From NCBI GenBank assembly GCA_015680685.1, contig MNCI01036469.1:552215-616214 (forward strand): 64,000 bases of DNA, read 5' to 3'. Source of the stretch: Gnetum montanum. Its lineage: Eukaryota > Streptophyta > Gnetopsida > Gnetales > Gnetaceae. The position numbers and the translations under genes are program-made. The notes below the pieces were generated by a model. It did no database searches. It worked only from the letters and a program-made list of their open reading frames with translations, and was not told where the DNA came from. Positions 1 through 10,945 of this stretch are shown piece after piece. How positions within the stretch are numbered: the stretch's first letter is position 1; each line of letters opens with the position of its first letter.

Positions 1-65
1 GACCGGATCATGCGTGTACGCTCGTATTCGTATGGTTGAGTGTAGGGGTACCTCGTCACTCATCA
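1..65 (+). repeat. 3' terminus of an Athila-type LTR (fragment)
   Basis: The bases match the plus-strand LTR end of B2 (about 52,750-52,818) and, reversed, the LTR start of B1 (23,357 onward). Shared blocks are a GTATGGTTG core, a GGGGTACC block and the terminal CTCATCA. The window edge cuts the left side. No tRNA-type primer site follows, so this is either a 3' LTR end or part of a rearranged LTR. Confidence 0.6.
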
Positions 66-323
66 CCTATAATTAAAGAATTAGATTTTAAAAGATGAAA
101 AGAAAACCAATAAAAATAATTTGCCTCAATCTCACTTAATCATCACTTTAGAATATCATAAGTGAGGTTGGGAAAACAACAACCATTCTAACTAAGGTTT
201 TGTTGGCTAAAGTTCAGTGTATGCAAGTGCTTGCCGTTTACAGAATTCGACCAAGTCATGCGTGAATGCCTGTGATTCGTATGGTTGGGCATAGGTATAC
301 TTTGCTGCTCATCACCTAATTTC
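66..323 (+). repeat. Second, adjacent LTR-end copy
   Basis: A second copy of the last roughly 260 bases of the same LTR type follows directly. It includes the stretch corresponding to the CCTCAATT/CACTTAA and GTGAGGTTGGGAA blocks of the B1 LTR (read in reverse), and again ends CTCATCA. Both copies are followed by CCTA. This looks like a tandem duplication of an LTR terminus or two nested LTR ends. Confidence 0.5.
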
Positions 324-740
324 CTAAAAATGTTTTGGAATATTCTTTAAAGTAACTTTACCTTCAAGAGTGAGAATTGTGAGGTGGATGAAGGCAAATT
401 TTCCTTTGCCTTAATTTTCTCTAGATAGTTTTTCCTTTCCTGGCTATATTTTTATTTGTGTCTATGTTATATTTTGGGTTTATTTTTGTAATTTATGATA
501 ATATATAAGGAGCTCAAAGGGAGCATCCAAAGTACCACATTCTTTTGAAGCATAAGCTTAATAGTCATCTCCCTTCCTTTGTAAGTTCTCCTTGAGCTTT
601 AATCCTTTGAAGCTGTGTTGCTGCTAATGGTCCAAGAACTAATTTTTTTGCTAATGGTCCAAGATTTTCCCCAGGGTAACTCTATGTCTTTTTAATTTTT
701 GTAGTTTATTTTAAATTTAATATCATATTGGTGCAAGAAA
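324..740. other. AT-rich LTR-like stretch, no gene
   Basis: No coding potential is seen. A TATA-like AATATATAAGG lies near 500-515 with a pyrimidine-rich stretch downstream, as in LTR promoters. A 15-base block, GCTAATGGTCCAAGA, occurs twice near 624 and 651. It may be a fragment of an unidentified LTR. Confidence 0.3.
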
Positions 741-1526
741 CTAGCAATAACACATACTTCCTAGAGTCTTAAAATGGCATGGGTTATTCATAATGGTAAA
801 GGGATTATCAATCTTACATTTCGGCAAAGATGCTTCCATCAAACAAAAAATTCCATGCTTCAATGTCATTAAAATTAGCAAGTCCACCACATGTATAGTG
901 AGTTTATAGCACACCAGCACATAGAGTAGCATGTGTGGAGAAAATAGAAGTTTCAAGCCACCATGAATGACCAACAAAGAAAAAAAGAAACAACTATGCA
1001 AGATCAGAATCATGCATGGCTGTTGTGCCCAATGGTGCATGATGGTTTCTACGAGATTAGTGACATGCATGGTTTTTGTGTGTAATGTTGCATGATGGTT
1101 TCTTTCTTTTAATAATAACAAGAGCTATGACAAAGTAGAAGGATGCACTTGGGCACTTGATTGCTTTGGCCTTGCAGGCTCACCTATGGCAATATTCTAC
1201 CAATGTGCCCATCTCATATTTCATTTCTTCCTTTCATTTCTTTCTCTCTATTGCTATTGTAGCAGCTTCAAAATTGTCATCGTTATCATCATCATCTTGT
1301 CATATCTTCTATGCTAAAAAAAAATCAAACTAAATCCATTTTCATTTCTTTTCTAATTTTCCATCATTGGCACATATACCCTCAATTTTGTGTCACTATA
1401 ATAGATGTTGTTGTTGCTTCTTCTTTTTCTCTTACTCCTCCTAGTCATCCACGTCACTCTAGAGTCTCGACCATGCATGCACTATAGCAATTCGATGTAG
1501 AATCAATGGCTAAATTTGAATCCCAT
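741..1526. other. No recognisable feature
   Basis: A 126-codon minus-strand open frame (741-1121) has no motif that I recognise. The rest is pyrimidine-rich AT DNA with CTTCTT-type low complexity around 1215-1450. This is probably decayed repeat DNA. Confidence 0.3.
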
Positions 1527-3190
1527 TCCACCTGAAACACCACAAAAAATTCATGTTGTAATCTTCATTTCACAACTTGAGGCAAGGATTCATTGTAGAT
1601 GTGATATATGTAGTCTATGAGCTACAATCTTGCATACTTCAACTTTTTGAGGCCAAAAAATTTCTTTAAAAGTTATTATTGCCTTGCTTCCCAAGTGGAA
1701 AAAGATGCCTCATGTGTATATTTGGGCTTGGGAAGGTTGAAAATTCCTTGGGAAGGGCTAAAATTGGTATTTCCATGGGTTTTTGTAGGGGTATAGCCCC
1801 AACTATGCTAGAGCCATATATAGTAGACATAGTAGCTACAATAGGCATCAGTGCTACAGTAGCCAGCATAGTCACCATCAAGACCTAGGTAGAAATGTAA
1901 TGTTCGGATTGTTGGGATTTCCATTATGCCAACAATAGCTAGTGTAGTTATCCCAAGTCAACAATGGTCATTGTAGATAACATTCTTTACTAGGCATGCC
2001 ACTTTCCAATGGATTCCACCATTTTTGCAAGTTCCAACTTTTTGCACATTTTTCACCACTTTTGCCACTTTCCAACAATATCAGTGTCATCCACCAATGT
2101 CAATGTCATAAGGATGGTGCCAGTGTAATTACAAAAGTCCGTTTAATATTTATAGTAAATAGATGAGTTTTGTGTTTGTATTCCATACCAGACTTACTAT
2201 AAATGGTAACTATGCTAAAAGTAGATGACCATCAACGAATGCCAGCATAGTCACAAAAGTTCATTTACTATTTATAGTAAATAAATGTGTTTTGTGGCCA
2301 TTTTCTATACCAAACTTACTATAAATAATAACTACAGTGAAAGTAGATGACCATTGCAACCTGCACATCAACATCAATCTGTCAGCAATCATGGCAGTAG
2401 TGCATAGACCCAAAAATAGCCACACCAAACCTATAAATATCCAACATGAACACCATTTTCAGGTTTGAACATTTTTGCATTCCCAACACTTTGGCATTTT
2501 TTGCAACCCTTAGTAGTAGTTGAACTTTACACCTGTAATAGCAATTTTGGCATTTTTACAACCCACAAAACTCATTTATAGCCTTCCTTCCACTCTTTGG
2601 TTTAGAAATTGGCACTACGTTGAGCACAAAGATTCCTAGGTAGCTTCCATTACACCAAAAAGTGATTATCCATTTCCATAACCACATTGTAAATCCTAGT
2701 GGAAATTGATGAAAAGTTGTTGAAAATTAGAGTTGGGAAGAAACTAGATTGTGGAGTTGCAGTAGAACACAAGCTAGCTTCTCTAATGGAATTCAAGCTC
2801 CTATTAGTAACTTCTAGTGCATTTGGCACAAAATCTATACTTCCTAAACCATATTCTTTATTTTTTATAAAGTTATTATTCATGTTGTGCAAGTTTTAGT
2901 TCACGTGTTCTTTTTTGCACTTATTTTCATTTTCAGATCTGTAATTGCAACTTCATTTCTTTTTATGTTTACGTTTACATTTTCTTCTTCATTTTTCATT
3001 TTGTCTATGTCTATGTTTACGTTTCTATTTTCCATTTCCGTTTACATTTCCATAAGACCTTGGGTAATTAGCAAGATTGTCTAGGACACCCTGAATCCCA
3101 TTTTTTTCGAAGGCCCTTGGGATTTAGGGCTAAAACTATTCTAGCACTCAGATCTTTTGGTTTATGTTCCAGCAACCAAAATTTCCAACA
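1527..3190 (+). repeat. Family-A LTR copy a, 5'-truncated
   Basis: This segment aligns almost throughout with 21,225-22,900 and more weakly with 34,980-36,270. Shared landmarks are an AACACCACAAAAAATTCATG block, a TTTTTGAGGCCAAAAAA block, the doubled TTTACTATTTATAGTAAA motif, and TTTTTTATAAAGTTATTATT as a possible TATA region (about 2,863-2,885). Homology to the other copies starts abruptly near 1,527, so the left part is missing. A family-A gag begins about 550 bases downstream, which makes this the 5' LTR of the first element. LTRs of about 2.5 kb fit Tat/Ogre-type elements. Confidence 0.6.
2105..2355 (+). repeat. Tandem duplication (about 117 bp) with palindrome
   Basis: Two adjacent copies each contain an imperfect palindrome around TTTACTATTTATAGTAAA, then a block ending GTAGATGACCAT. 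The same doubled unit is present in LTR copy b at 21,790-22,050, so the duplication predates the separation of these LTRs. Confidence 0.6.
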
Positions 3191-3736
3191 CTAATAGTTT
3201 TCTAGCACTAAAAGGATGGCCTTTGCTCAAATTCTCTATCAAAATTCATTTTCAACTATCACATTTTTGATTTCTCAAATCTATGAAAATATTTCATTGA
3301 AATCTTGAAAACTAGTGTAGTTGGGTTTTCGTTGTATTTTCACGATAGTTGCTAGATTTTTGGAGGCCAACGTAGTCTACCTGGAAAATCTAAATCCAAA
3401 AAAACCTAATTCCATATATAGGGAAATCCAATGAAATAAACCACATTTTTTGCTCCCACCATCCAATGTAGTTGATTGGGATTTTCAATTCCAAAATCCA
3501 ATTCCATTGAAAAATTCCATTTCTGTTGGGAAAACCCAATTTTGTTTAGCAGATAAACCACTTTTTCCTATTTTCACCACTTAGCAATAGTTTCCCACTG
3601 CTTTTCCATTTTTGGTCAACTATGTTAGTGGATTATCCTACTTATTACATTTTTACCAAAAATAGTAAAAAAAGCTAAAACAATATTTTCATTGTCTTTT
3701 AGAAAATCAATTGTCTTACTCCTTAACCTAACAAAT
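3191..3736 (+). other. Leader between LTR a and gag
   Basis: No coding sequence. AT-rich DNA corresponds to the untranslated leader of the first family-A element. Its left boundary cannot be fixed because no primer-binding site is recognisable. Confidence 0.35.
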
Positions 3737-5170
3737 ATGGCATCCAACTGAGATGCAGTTTGTGTTTATGACCCAAAAGACCCCATGGTCATATAATGAA
3801 GGTAATGACTTAGACAAAGGGGCAAAAACCCAGATTTCATGGTTATCAATGAGGAGTTCTACAACCTTCTCTATGTCAAGATACAAGTTGAACTCTTAAT
3901 ACCATGCTCCAAATTTGATGCTAAGCATTAATTCAAAATCATACACTAGGATGGAAAAGAATACATTCCATCCCCTTATGATCAAATCCCCTTCATAAAA
4001 TTTTATGCACAAATGCTAATACAACTCATAGAGGTTGATGAGTTTAGTGAGGGAATTAATTTATAGGATCATTAAGAAGAGGAAGATGAGTTTGAGGCTA
4101 AACTAGAGCTGGACACCTTTATTGGAAGTCTTTTTCAATCTTCACCTCCCCAAACAACTAAAACCAACTTCACGTCTCTCACCTCATCAATAGGATAAGT
4201 TGCTCAGTCTAACTCTTCTTCTATCTATCTTACCATGCTTGGGTCCACACCCATCATCACCACATGCCAGACATAACCTATGTCTCAGTCTACTTTCTTC
4301 TTCTCATCAATGCTTTTTACAATGCAACCTCACTTTGTTCACCTATCCCCGATGATGCCTACCTCACCATCTCCCTTTGTCATGCTAGTGGGATCCTCAT
4401 TGGAGTCCAAGCAACACAAGCCCCTCATAATCCTTTCATCCCCTTCACACCACAAGTTCCAACTCAAACATCTTTTTCACTATTTAGCCAATCCATGACC
4501 ATCGTAACCCAGTCTTTCCATTCCATACCACAACCCATCATGAGGCCACAAGCCTCTTAATTAACATTATAGTGGTATCTGCATGAGGATGCCCCAAGGC
4601 TTCGATCAAACCTTTCAAATGATCCAAAACCTTACCAAAGAGCTATGAAAGCTTAAGGCCAAACAACCTAGATAGTCAAGGTTATGGACTTCTATCAAGA
4701 TGATCCTATAAACCCTTCTATGCCTCAAATAACCTTACCCATTGGCATGCCCATATCAAATTTCACCAAATACAATGATGAATGGGATCCCAATGCACAC
4801 TTGGTCATCTTTTGATTTGAGTGACTTTTTTGCAAGCTTGGCGACAAACAATTTTGAGGGTTTTCCCCATTATCCTCAAGGATAAAGCTCTATATTAGTA
4901 TCGAACCTTGCCTAGGGTTTCCATCTCTTCCCTTAAAAACTTAATAGACCAATTTTTCAACTACTTCAAATACAAATTGAAGCTAGATGCCACATTAGAT
5001 CAATTGATGACAACGAAGCATGGGCCACTTGAACTAGTCAAGAGGTTTATTCAAAGATGGAACTCAACACTTAATGAGATTCCAGAGCCTATTGCTAAAA
5101 CTCACCTCTTAGCTATTAGTAGTAAATGACTTTATTAAGTCAAAGCTTTACTACCTAGAACCTTGGTCAC
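3737..5170 (+). pseudogene. Family-A gag (Ty3/gypsy), N-terminal and capsid part
   Basis: A Gag-like polyprotein is readable across frames. The ATG at 3,737 begins MASN and is followed by a block around DPKDPMVI that is shared with the second copy starting at 37,155 (DLKDPMII). A Pro/Ser/Thr-rich linker occupies about 4,130-4,560. A capsid-like region (about 4,680-5,130) matches the retrotransposon Gag pattern: DPNAHL, a short open stretch with LIDQFFNYFKYKLKLDATL, then GPLELVKRFIQRW. This protein normally forms the cytoplasmic virus-like particle. Many stops and at least several frameshifts make it nonfunctional. Assignment to Ty3/gypsy is firm; the exact start is inferred by comparison with the second copy. 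Confidence 0.75.
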
Positions 5171-6180
5171 TAAGCCAAGCCTTCTCACAAACCAAGAACA
5201 TTAAGGAGGTAGCTGAGGTAAGCAATGATCCAACCTATGTGGCCTATAAAAATAAACATGTAAGGAGAGATAATAATAAAACCAAGAAAGAACATATAGC
5301 TATTGCTACAGTAGAAAAAGACTCAAAACAAGGGGAGAGGCAAGGATCACCATCATGCAACACATCTTCTGACTCATTCCAACCATCCACTTCTTGCACC
5401 CCAAATTAGCCAAGACCCAACTTTGGGTAGAAGGATAGGTCTAAGTATGCAAGGTTTCCTTTAATGCCTTTTGAGCTCTTAGAATAATTGCTTAAAGACA
5501 ACTATATACAACATAAGTGACTATTTGAGGAGGCTTGTAAGAGGCACGATCATCTTTGCAACATAGCTAGAGACCCAACGATAGCTACCAAAGACAATTC
5601 AAAGCTACTAAAGTACTTCAAATTGGAATAGGTACTAACATTATCATCAAATGGATGGTCATGACACTGATTTTATTTAGCATTAAAGGATGACCTCCAA
5701 AGATGATTGACAGTGGGAAGTTGTTGTTGAATGAGCCAAACTATCCAAACAATAACAATAACTCATATACCATAGCCTCATTCATATAAACCAAATAGCC
5801 TAATCCTCCTAGGGAACCATTTGTCATCATATTACCATTGCATCCCTAAAAACAAAAACCTAGAGAGCCTTTCCTCATATAGGTACTACCTCCTCCTGCC
5901 CCTAAGAAGCCCTTCATTATACATGTTCCACCTTCAGTGGCTTCAACATCACAACGTAATCAACAAGTTGCTAATTCTCCAAAGCCTAGGGAACCATTTG
6001 TTATCAAGGTCCCTCCACCTTCAACAAGTAAGCCTACAAAAGCTCATGACCTATTGGCCCACAACTAAGAGGTTAGCAAGAAACCACCATCATAATGGCA
6101 GTGAAAGCAACCTATCACCAAACCAATAAATAATCCCACTAAAGGTAACAAACTGAGGCCTACACCAAGATCAACCACAT
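5171..6180 (+). pseudogene. Family-A gag C-terminal region
   Basis: Continuation of the Gag reading frame, matching the second copy at 38,590-39,700. Around 5,530-5,600 it reads ACKRHDHLCNI followed by ATKDN, the position where Tat-type elements carry a Cys/His nucleic-acid-binding motif; the second copy reads AYKRHDRLCKI at the same place. A Pro/Ser/Lys-rich linker follows (about 5,760-6,180). Stops are frequent. The zinc-binding assignment is weak because not all ligands remain. Confidence 0.5.
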
Positions 6181-6182
6181 CC

Positions 6183-6905
6183 ATGGACAAGGAGCCCAAG
6201 GAACATGCATCAAAACATAAGCTGCAAATCCTAGGAAGGATGAAGGAGGTTAGAACCACTAGGGGCGAAACATCACAAGCTAAGGGAAAGAGCTTCCTCA
6301 CAACAATGGAGCAAGCCAAATGGTTCTTTAAGAAAAAGAACATCCCACTAAGTCTATATGACCTAGTCATGGCATCTCATGCACATAGGGATGCACTAGC
6401 TTAAGTGTTAACCTCTATCCTTGTGAGTAGAGACATGCCTACCAATAGAGAATCAATTCACTCTATCATTGAGCAAGCTTCACTTAGGGAAAATAGAAAT
6501 CAACCAATGCTTAACTTTTGTATCAATAAGGTGAAGGTTGATTCTAGGAATAGAGAAGTATTATATGCTCCTCTCCTTATTACTATATGTGTTGGTAGAT
6601 ATAAGGTCCATCATGTTCATGTCGAGGATGGGGCAGTAACTAACGTGGTATCATTTTCCATTGTTGACAAACTAGGCCTAACCAAGAATATCTAAGAGAC
6701 CACTACCTTAGTACTCAAGTCATTTAATGGCTTACAAGTAGTGGTGCAAAGTTTCATCTCCTTAGATTTCGTAGTTAGAGAGTAGTCTCCCACATCTGCC
6801 AACTTCATAGTGGTTGAAGAGATACTTGGTTTCAACTTGATCCTAGGAAGGCCATGGTTAGTGAAGCTTTAGGTAGTTTCATCCTCTATATATCAAGAGA
6901 TTCAC
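6183..6905 (+). pseudogene. Family-A protease and adjacent pol region
   Basis: Open frames at 6,183-6,404 and 6,405-6,695 continue in a matching frame to about 6,905. The aspartic-protease site is degraded to VEDGAVTNVVS, where functional relatives have a D-x-G triad. It is followed by SFNGLQVVVQSFISL, then NLILGRPWL and IYQEIHLPYEGGEI. This order (triad, SF-x-G block, LLGRPW-like block) is characteristic of Tat/Ogre-type Ty3/gypsy polyproteins. No RT, RNase H or integrase follows in this copy. The site at 6,738-6,746 (GTAGTGGTG) is the uninterrupted equivalent of the place where the 40.25-kb TIR element sits in the second copy. Confidence 0.7.
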
Positions 6906-7324
6906 TTGCCCTATGAGGGAGGGGAAATTATGATTCGTAGAGACAATATGTCGATACCATCTCTTAACTATGTCCACATTGACCGAAGTTTGGTGGTGGA
7001 GTTTCAAGAGGGAACTTTCCACACTTAGATTGGAACCAATAATAATGAGAACAACGACAATGCAAAAAATGTCAACTCTATGACATGAAGTGATCAATGA
7101 AAGTGCATGTAGCTCACCATGTTGAACAAGAGAGATGGTGAGCACAAGATCATGCCAAAGGGGTTCCTTGATCTATCCAAGACCAAGCAACAAGTTCATA
7201 GTAGATGTCTCACCACTTCTTTTGTTAACAATCATTTGTTTACTTTCGTAAAATTATATCATGATTCATGGTTGGTTTTAGCCTTATATGCTCTTTCTAG
7301 AGCATCCCATACTTGCTAGGAAAG
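6906..7324 (+). pseudogene. Short tail of the family-A polyprotein
   Basis: Fragments after the protease region, including SIPSLNYVHIDRSLVVEFQE and KGFLDLSKTKQQVHSR, match the second copy at 48,000-48,230 (NNIDIEEGSEVKFQEE, HNLSKIRK). In both copies recognisable coding ends here and untranslated repeats begin. The element therefore appears to lack most of pol, whether ancestrally or by deletion. Confidence 0.5.
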
Positions 7325-7460
7325 TACGAATGTTGGCCTGCTATGACCTTAAATTAGTAATATGACATGTTAAGACCTAAAATTGACAACCCTATGGCCT
7401 ATTAAGGCCTAAAAATAGCAACCCTATGGTTTGCCTTGGCATTAAACTGGCAGATATCTT
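7325..7460 (+). repeat. Degenerate ~33-bp tandem repeat
   Basis: About four units share a core near TATGGCCTATTAAGGCCTAA and ending in a TAGCAA- or TGGCA-like block. The same motif recurs as a small array at 20,215-20,310 and once at 48,520-48,555, always downstream of family-A coding remnants. Confidence 0.55.
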
Positions 7461-7509
7461 TAACCTGTTTACAACTTAGCTTACATTCTTATAGCCTATA
7501 GAATAACAG

Positions 7510-7675
7510 TTTACAACCAAAAATACTAAAAATGATCATTTACAACCGAAAATATAAAAATGATTATTTACAACTAAAAATAGGAAAATGACATACTATA
7601 ACCAAAAATAAGAAAATGAAAGAGTAGAACTGAAAATATGAAAATGACAATGTGAAACTAAAATTGTAGTTTTCA
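7510..7675 (+). repeat. Degenerate ~30-bp tandem repeat
   Basis: Five to six units of the form TTTACAACCAAAAATA..AAAATGA follow each other. The sequence is AT-rich and has no coding capacity. Confidence 0.55.
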
Positions 7676-7860
7676 TTCCATACTTGGAATAATTTCATAA
7701 CACAATCCAAGTTCATAACCCAAAATTCCATAAGGTGGAATAACAACATTGAAACTAGAAGAAACAACCATGGGAAATCACTCATAAAAAATTCAAAAAA
7801 AATTTAATTTGATCCAAACCACTTATAGACCCTTTCTAACATCTCAACCTATCCTAAAGA
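7676..7860. other. AT-rich family-A 3' region
   Basis: No gene or clear repeat is seen. This is a transition into the ~190-bp array. Confidence 0.3.
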
Positions 7861-8965
7861 TCATGGGATGTTGATGGGAAAATGTGTAATAGCCTTAGAA
7901 CCTTGATTTTGTGCGACTTTATGGAAGCATTTGTAGAAAATTTTCTACTTAAAAGAATTCAATTATTTCATAGCTATTGGAATCATAAAACCATGAACTA
8001 CAATCTCATAAGAAGATTACATAAATACTCTTAACTATTTTTTCAAAAAAAAAAATGCAAATATGACATGACCATGGTTGTCATAGGCAAAATCCCATTT
8101 TGCATGAGCTGATGGAAACACTTGTTAAGAACAAACTTTTTATCCAAATTCAATGATTCCATAGGCATTGGAATCCTTGAATAATGAACTAAAATCCCAT
8201 AGCATTAAAACCTAGAAATTTATAAGTATTTACTATAAAAAATTCCAAATTCACATGAAAAATAGACTAAGAAAACATGACTACGTTGGGATGTTGTAAT
8301 TCTAGGCTTGACTACATTGGGGAAACCTTAGAATATATGACATATTCTGTCAACTCCAAAAACCCAATCCTAGGTACTCCATCCTTACTAAAAAAAATCT
8401 CATGATCAAACTAGACAGGTAAGTGTAGACCTAGGCACAAATTGAGTGGTCAAAAGACATCAAAATTCATTTGAAAACTGGTTTCCCATGTGACTACACT
8501 GGCCCAACATAGTCCATGGTGAAATAGACTTCTCCTAATCCATCTAACCTTTAGTTAACTCCAAATAGCCATCTTATCTCTCCAAACCATGGTCAGAGCT
8601 CTTGGAATCCTTGAAACTTGATCAAATTCGTCCATTGTTGCCACTTTTTCCATTTTTCCTATGACTACGTTGATAAAACATAGTGACTACATTGGCCCAA
8701 CATAGTCATAAGTTTTAGAGGAACAATTAATCACAAAAACAATTCTAGATCTCCAAAAGTGCACTTTAGAGCCTCAACACCTCCTCAAAACCTCTAGTGA
8801 CCTAAAAATGTCGATCGACCACTCAAAAACCTTGCAAAAATCAATGGAGACCCATTTCCAAAGTGTGACTATGCTAGGGATGAGGTGACTATGCTAAGCA
8901 AGTGCAATCATAGTAGGTGCCTAGCATAGTTCATTCAAAACCTTCAAAAGAATCATTTTGAAGTC
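7861..8965 (+). repeat. ~190-bp tandem array, left part
   Basis: Five to six strongly diverged units can be followed. The first pair aligns at about 7,905 and 8,095 through TTTGTAGAAAA-like, CATAGCTATTGGAATC/CATAGGCATTGGAATC and ATGAACTA blocks. Later units are marked by GACTACATTGG or GACTATGCT followed by CAACATAGTC, near 8,310, 8,492, 8,683 and 8,880. The array stops in mid-unit at about 8,965, where pararetroviral sequence begins, and resumes at about 17,471. Tandem arrays in the 3' untranslated region are known in the Tat/Ogre lineage of plant Ty3/gypsy elements. Confidence 0.65.
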
Positions 8966-8971
8966 TAGATA

Positions 8972-9360
8972 TCTTGGAAATTGATGCTTCTTACAAGTTT
9001 TGGGGTGTTGCACTTAAAGAAGAAAAAGATAATGTCATATGAATATGTAGGTATGCCTCTAGTAAGTTCAATGAAGCCCAAAAAAAGTACCATAGTACTC
9101 ATAAAGAACTATTGGCCATTGTTAAGAGCATTGAAAAATTTAGATTGTTCCTCCAGAATGTACATTTTACAATTAAGAGTGATGTGAAGCATTTTAATAA
9201 ATATTTAAGTTCTAAAGCCTTAAATAAAGTAGCTCATACTAGACTTATTAGATGGAACTTATATTTAGCAAATTTTGATTTTGATATAGAATATATTTAT
9301 GGCAAGAAGAATAGCCTTGTTTATTTTCTAACCAGAGAGTACCAACTCTATGATAACTAA
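8972..9360 (+). pseudogene. Pararetroviral RNase H (left copy)
   Basis: It reads LEIDASYKFWGVALKEE, one stop, then RYASSKFNEAQKKYHSTHKE, with an open stretch to about 9,357. The first catalytic Asp (8,983-8,985) and the H-S-T-x-K-E-L-L-A block typical of RNase H after caulimovirid RT are present. This is the longer copy; the right copy stops after the K-E-L-L-A block. It degrades the RNA strand during reverse transcription in functional relatives. A stop near 9,029 and later decay inactivate it. Confidence 0.75.
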
Positions 9361-10250
9361 ATCTTATGAATTGTTTTTTATGTAGATATTTTAGTAGGTG
9401 AAGGATGGACCCTTATTCCATCCCAATTAATTAGGAATTATAACTGGAATGAGTGCTACATGCCCACTTTGCTCCAAGAATCTCTTCAAGAAGTACGAAA
9501 ACATAACTTTGATGGATTCATTAGATACTTGTATGAAGATGCACCCTATTCTAAAGTTTGTTTGCATGCATTCCTTCCTAGACTTGGAGATTGCCATCAT
9601 CACCTGAATTATGTAATATTAGTTTTGGAAGGTCTACTCCATATATCCATAATTCATGTTTCTCCTTAGCCCATGTCCTCAATTGTCCATATTATCAACC
9701 AAGCCTATTTCATGTCTATTGAATAGAAATAAACCAATGACATCCTTCTAATGAACTTTTTTGGACTTGTTGGCAAACATTTGGAAAGTCTCCTAGATAT
9801 TACCTTGAGTCCTATCCCTCTCATGTTTTTTGAAGGTAGAATGAATATCATGGACATTATCTTTATTATGGAAATTTGCAACCAAGAGGGTGGAATGTTG
9901 AGCATTTTGGAGAAACACCTTCTTATTTTCTAGTATCTTACATAAATAGAATACTTGATTGGGCAAACCTATGGCACTATCCTTTTTACTAGGATGTATA
10001 TACTTCAAACACCTATGACATCTAGCAATATTGCTTAGAGCTTTGTATTTCTCAAAAACCATAAATCTCAAGATGCTGGATCTTAGAATTGTAGATATGG
10101 ACCAGAACGGGGGACATGAGACTTATCATTATGTTCTCGACATTCCAGAATATCCTCCAAACTCCCATATATGGAAATCTCCTGTTAATGATGAAGTGGG
10201 TTCACATGGAAGTTATGACTTCCTAGGAGATTCTTAATATGTCTTGTCTT
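9361..10250 (+). pseudogene. Region downstream of RNase H, C-terminal polyprotein part
   Basis: Open stretches at 9,460-9,669, 9,751-9,933 and 10,031-10,237 probably represent the polyprotein beyond RNase H. I recognise no catalytic motif. The stretch around CLHAFLPRLGDCHHHLNY (about 9,560-9,612) is rich in Cys and His. The segment lies inside the one-genome-long viral copy and before the promoter, so viral origin follows from position and not from sequence similarity. Confidence 0.4.
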
Positions 10251-10719
10251 GTCTAGCATTATAAAAAGTATTTTATATTATTAGTCTATTTTTTGGCCAC
10301 TTCTAAAGTGTCAAGATAAGATTCTTATATTATCTCTTGAAAGTGGAGTTAGGTGTTATCCACTATCCTCTGTATAGTGGTGTTTGAGTTGGTATCCATT
10401 AAAGAAGAGTCTATAGGTAGTCTCCTCTAATATAAATATGGGTCATGGCAAGCTATGAGGTATTAGATGGGAAGGAACAAAAGAGCATTCCACATCTAAG
10501 CATCCCTTAGTTTCTTCTAGAAGGAACAAACGATCATTCTACATCTACACATCCCTTAGTTGCTTCTCTACTTGTATCTCTAGCTTAGTTCCAGTGTGAA
10601 TAATATAATCTTTGAAGCCTATCTTTAAAATTTCTCTCTGCATTGTTTTTTCATTAATTATTGAGCAAGAAGGCATGTAAATTATGAGTGTAAGCATGCA
10701 TTTGGATCTAGGTAGAGAT
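10251..10719 (+). promoter_or_regulatory. Viral intergenic region with TATA-like promoter and poly(A) signal
   Basis: Non-coding. TATAAATATGG near 10,431 is a good TATA candidate. A repeated block around GGAAGGAACAAAAGAGCATTC and CATCTAAGCATCCCTTAGTT occurs twice (about 10,470-10,560). AATAAT/ATATAA signals near 10,598-10,610 could direct polyadenylation of the genome-length RNA. The arrangement promoter, poly(A) signal, then primer site matches caulimovirids, in which the terminally redundant pregenomic RNA starts and ends upstream of the primer site. Confidence 0.5.
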
Positions 10720-10731
10720 TGGTATTGGAGC
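10720..10731 (+). promoter_or_regulatory. Met-tRNA-type primer-binding site of the pararetrovirus
   Basis: TGGTATTGGAGC differs at two positions from TGGTATCAGAGC, the initiator-Met tRNA primer site used by caulimovirids. It lies about 290 bases after the TATA candidate and 215 bases before the first long viral open frame. By convention this would be nucleotide 1 of the viral genome. Confidence 0.65.
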
Positions 10732-10945
10732 TAAGTTTCTGGAGTTCTATGAGAGCATGGGGGCTAGGTGGAGGTGTAAGCCATGCAACAAGATTGATGG
10801 ATAGGTGAAGTAAGATATGATGTCATTTCTTGATGTATCAACTTTTCAACTCAGCATGGATTAAGATAACAAACCTCTTTTAAGTTCTTCTCATTCTTAT
10901 AATCATCATTTATATGAATATTGTAGTGCTTCTTCTTATTTTGAA

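Noticed and set aside
1679-1888. Open frames on both strands in LTR copy a
   Set aside because: The equivalent region in copy b also gives a minus-strand frame (21,379-21,576), but this is non-coding LTR similarity; no motif is present.
9793-10071. 92-codon minus-strand frame with a C-x2-C and basic C-terminus
   Set aside because: It lies antisense inside the viral copy, has no recognisable family, and the Cys spacing alone is not enough to call a zinc-binding gene.
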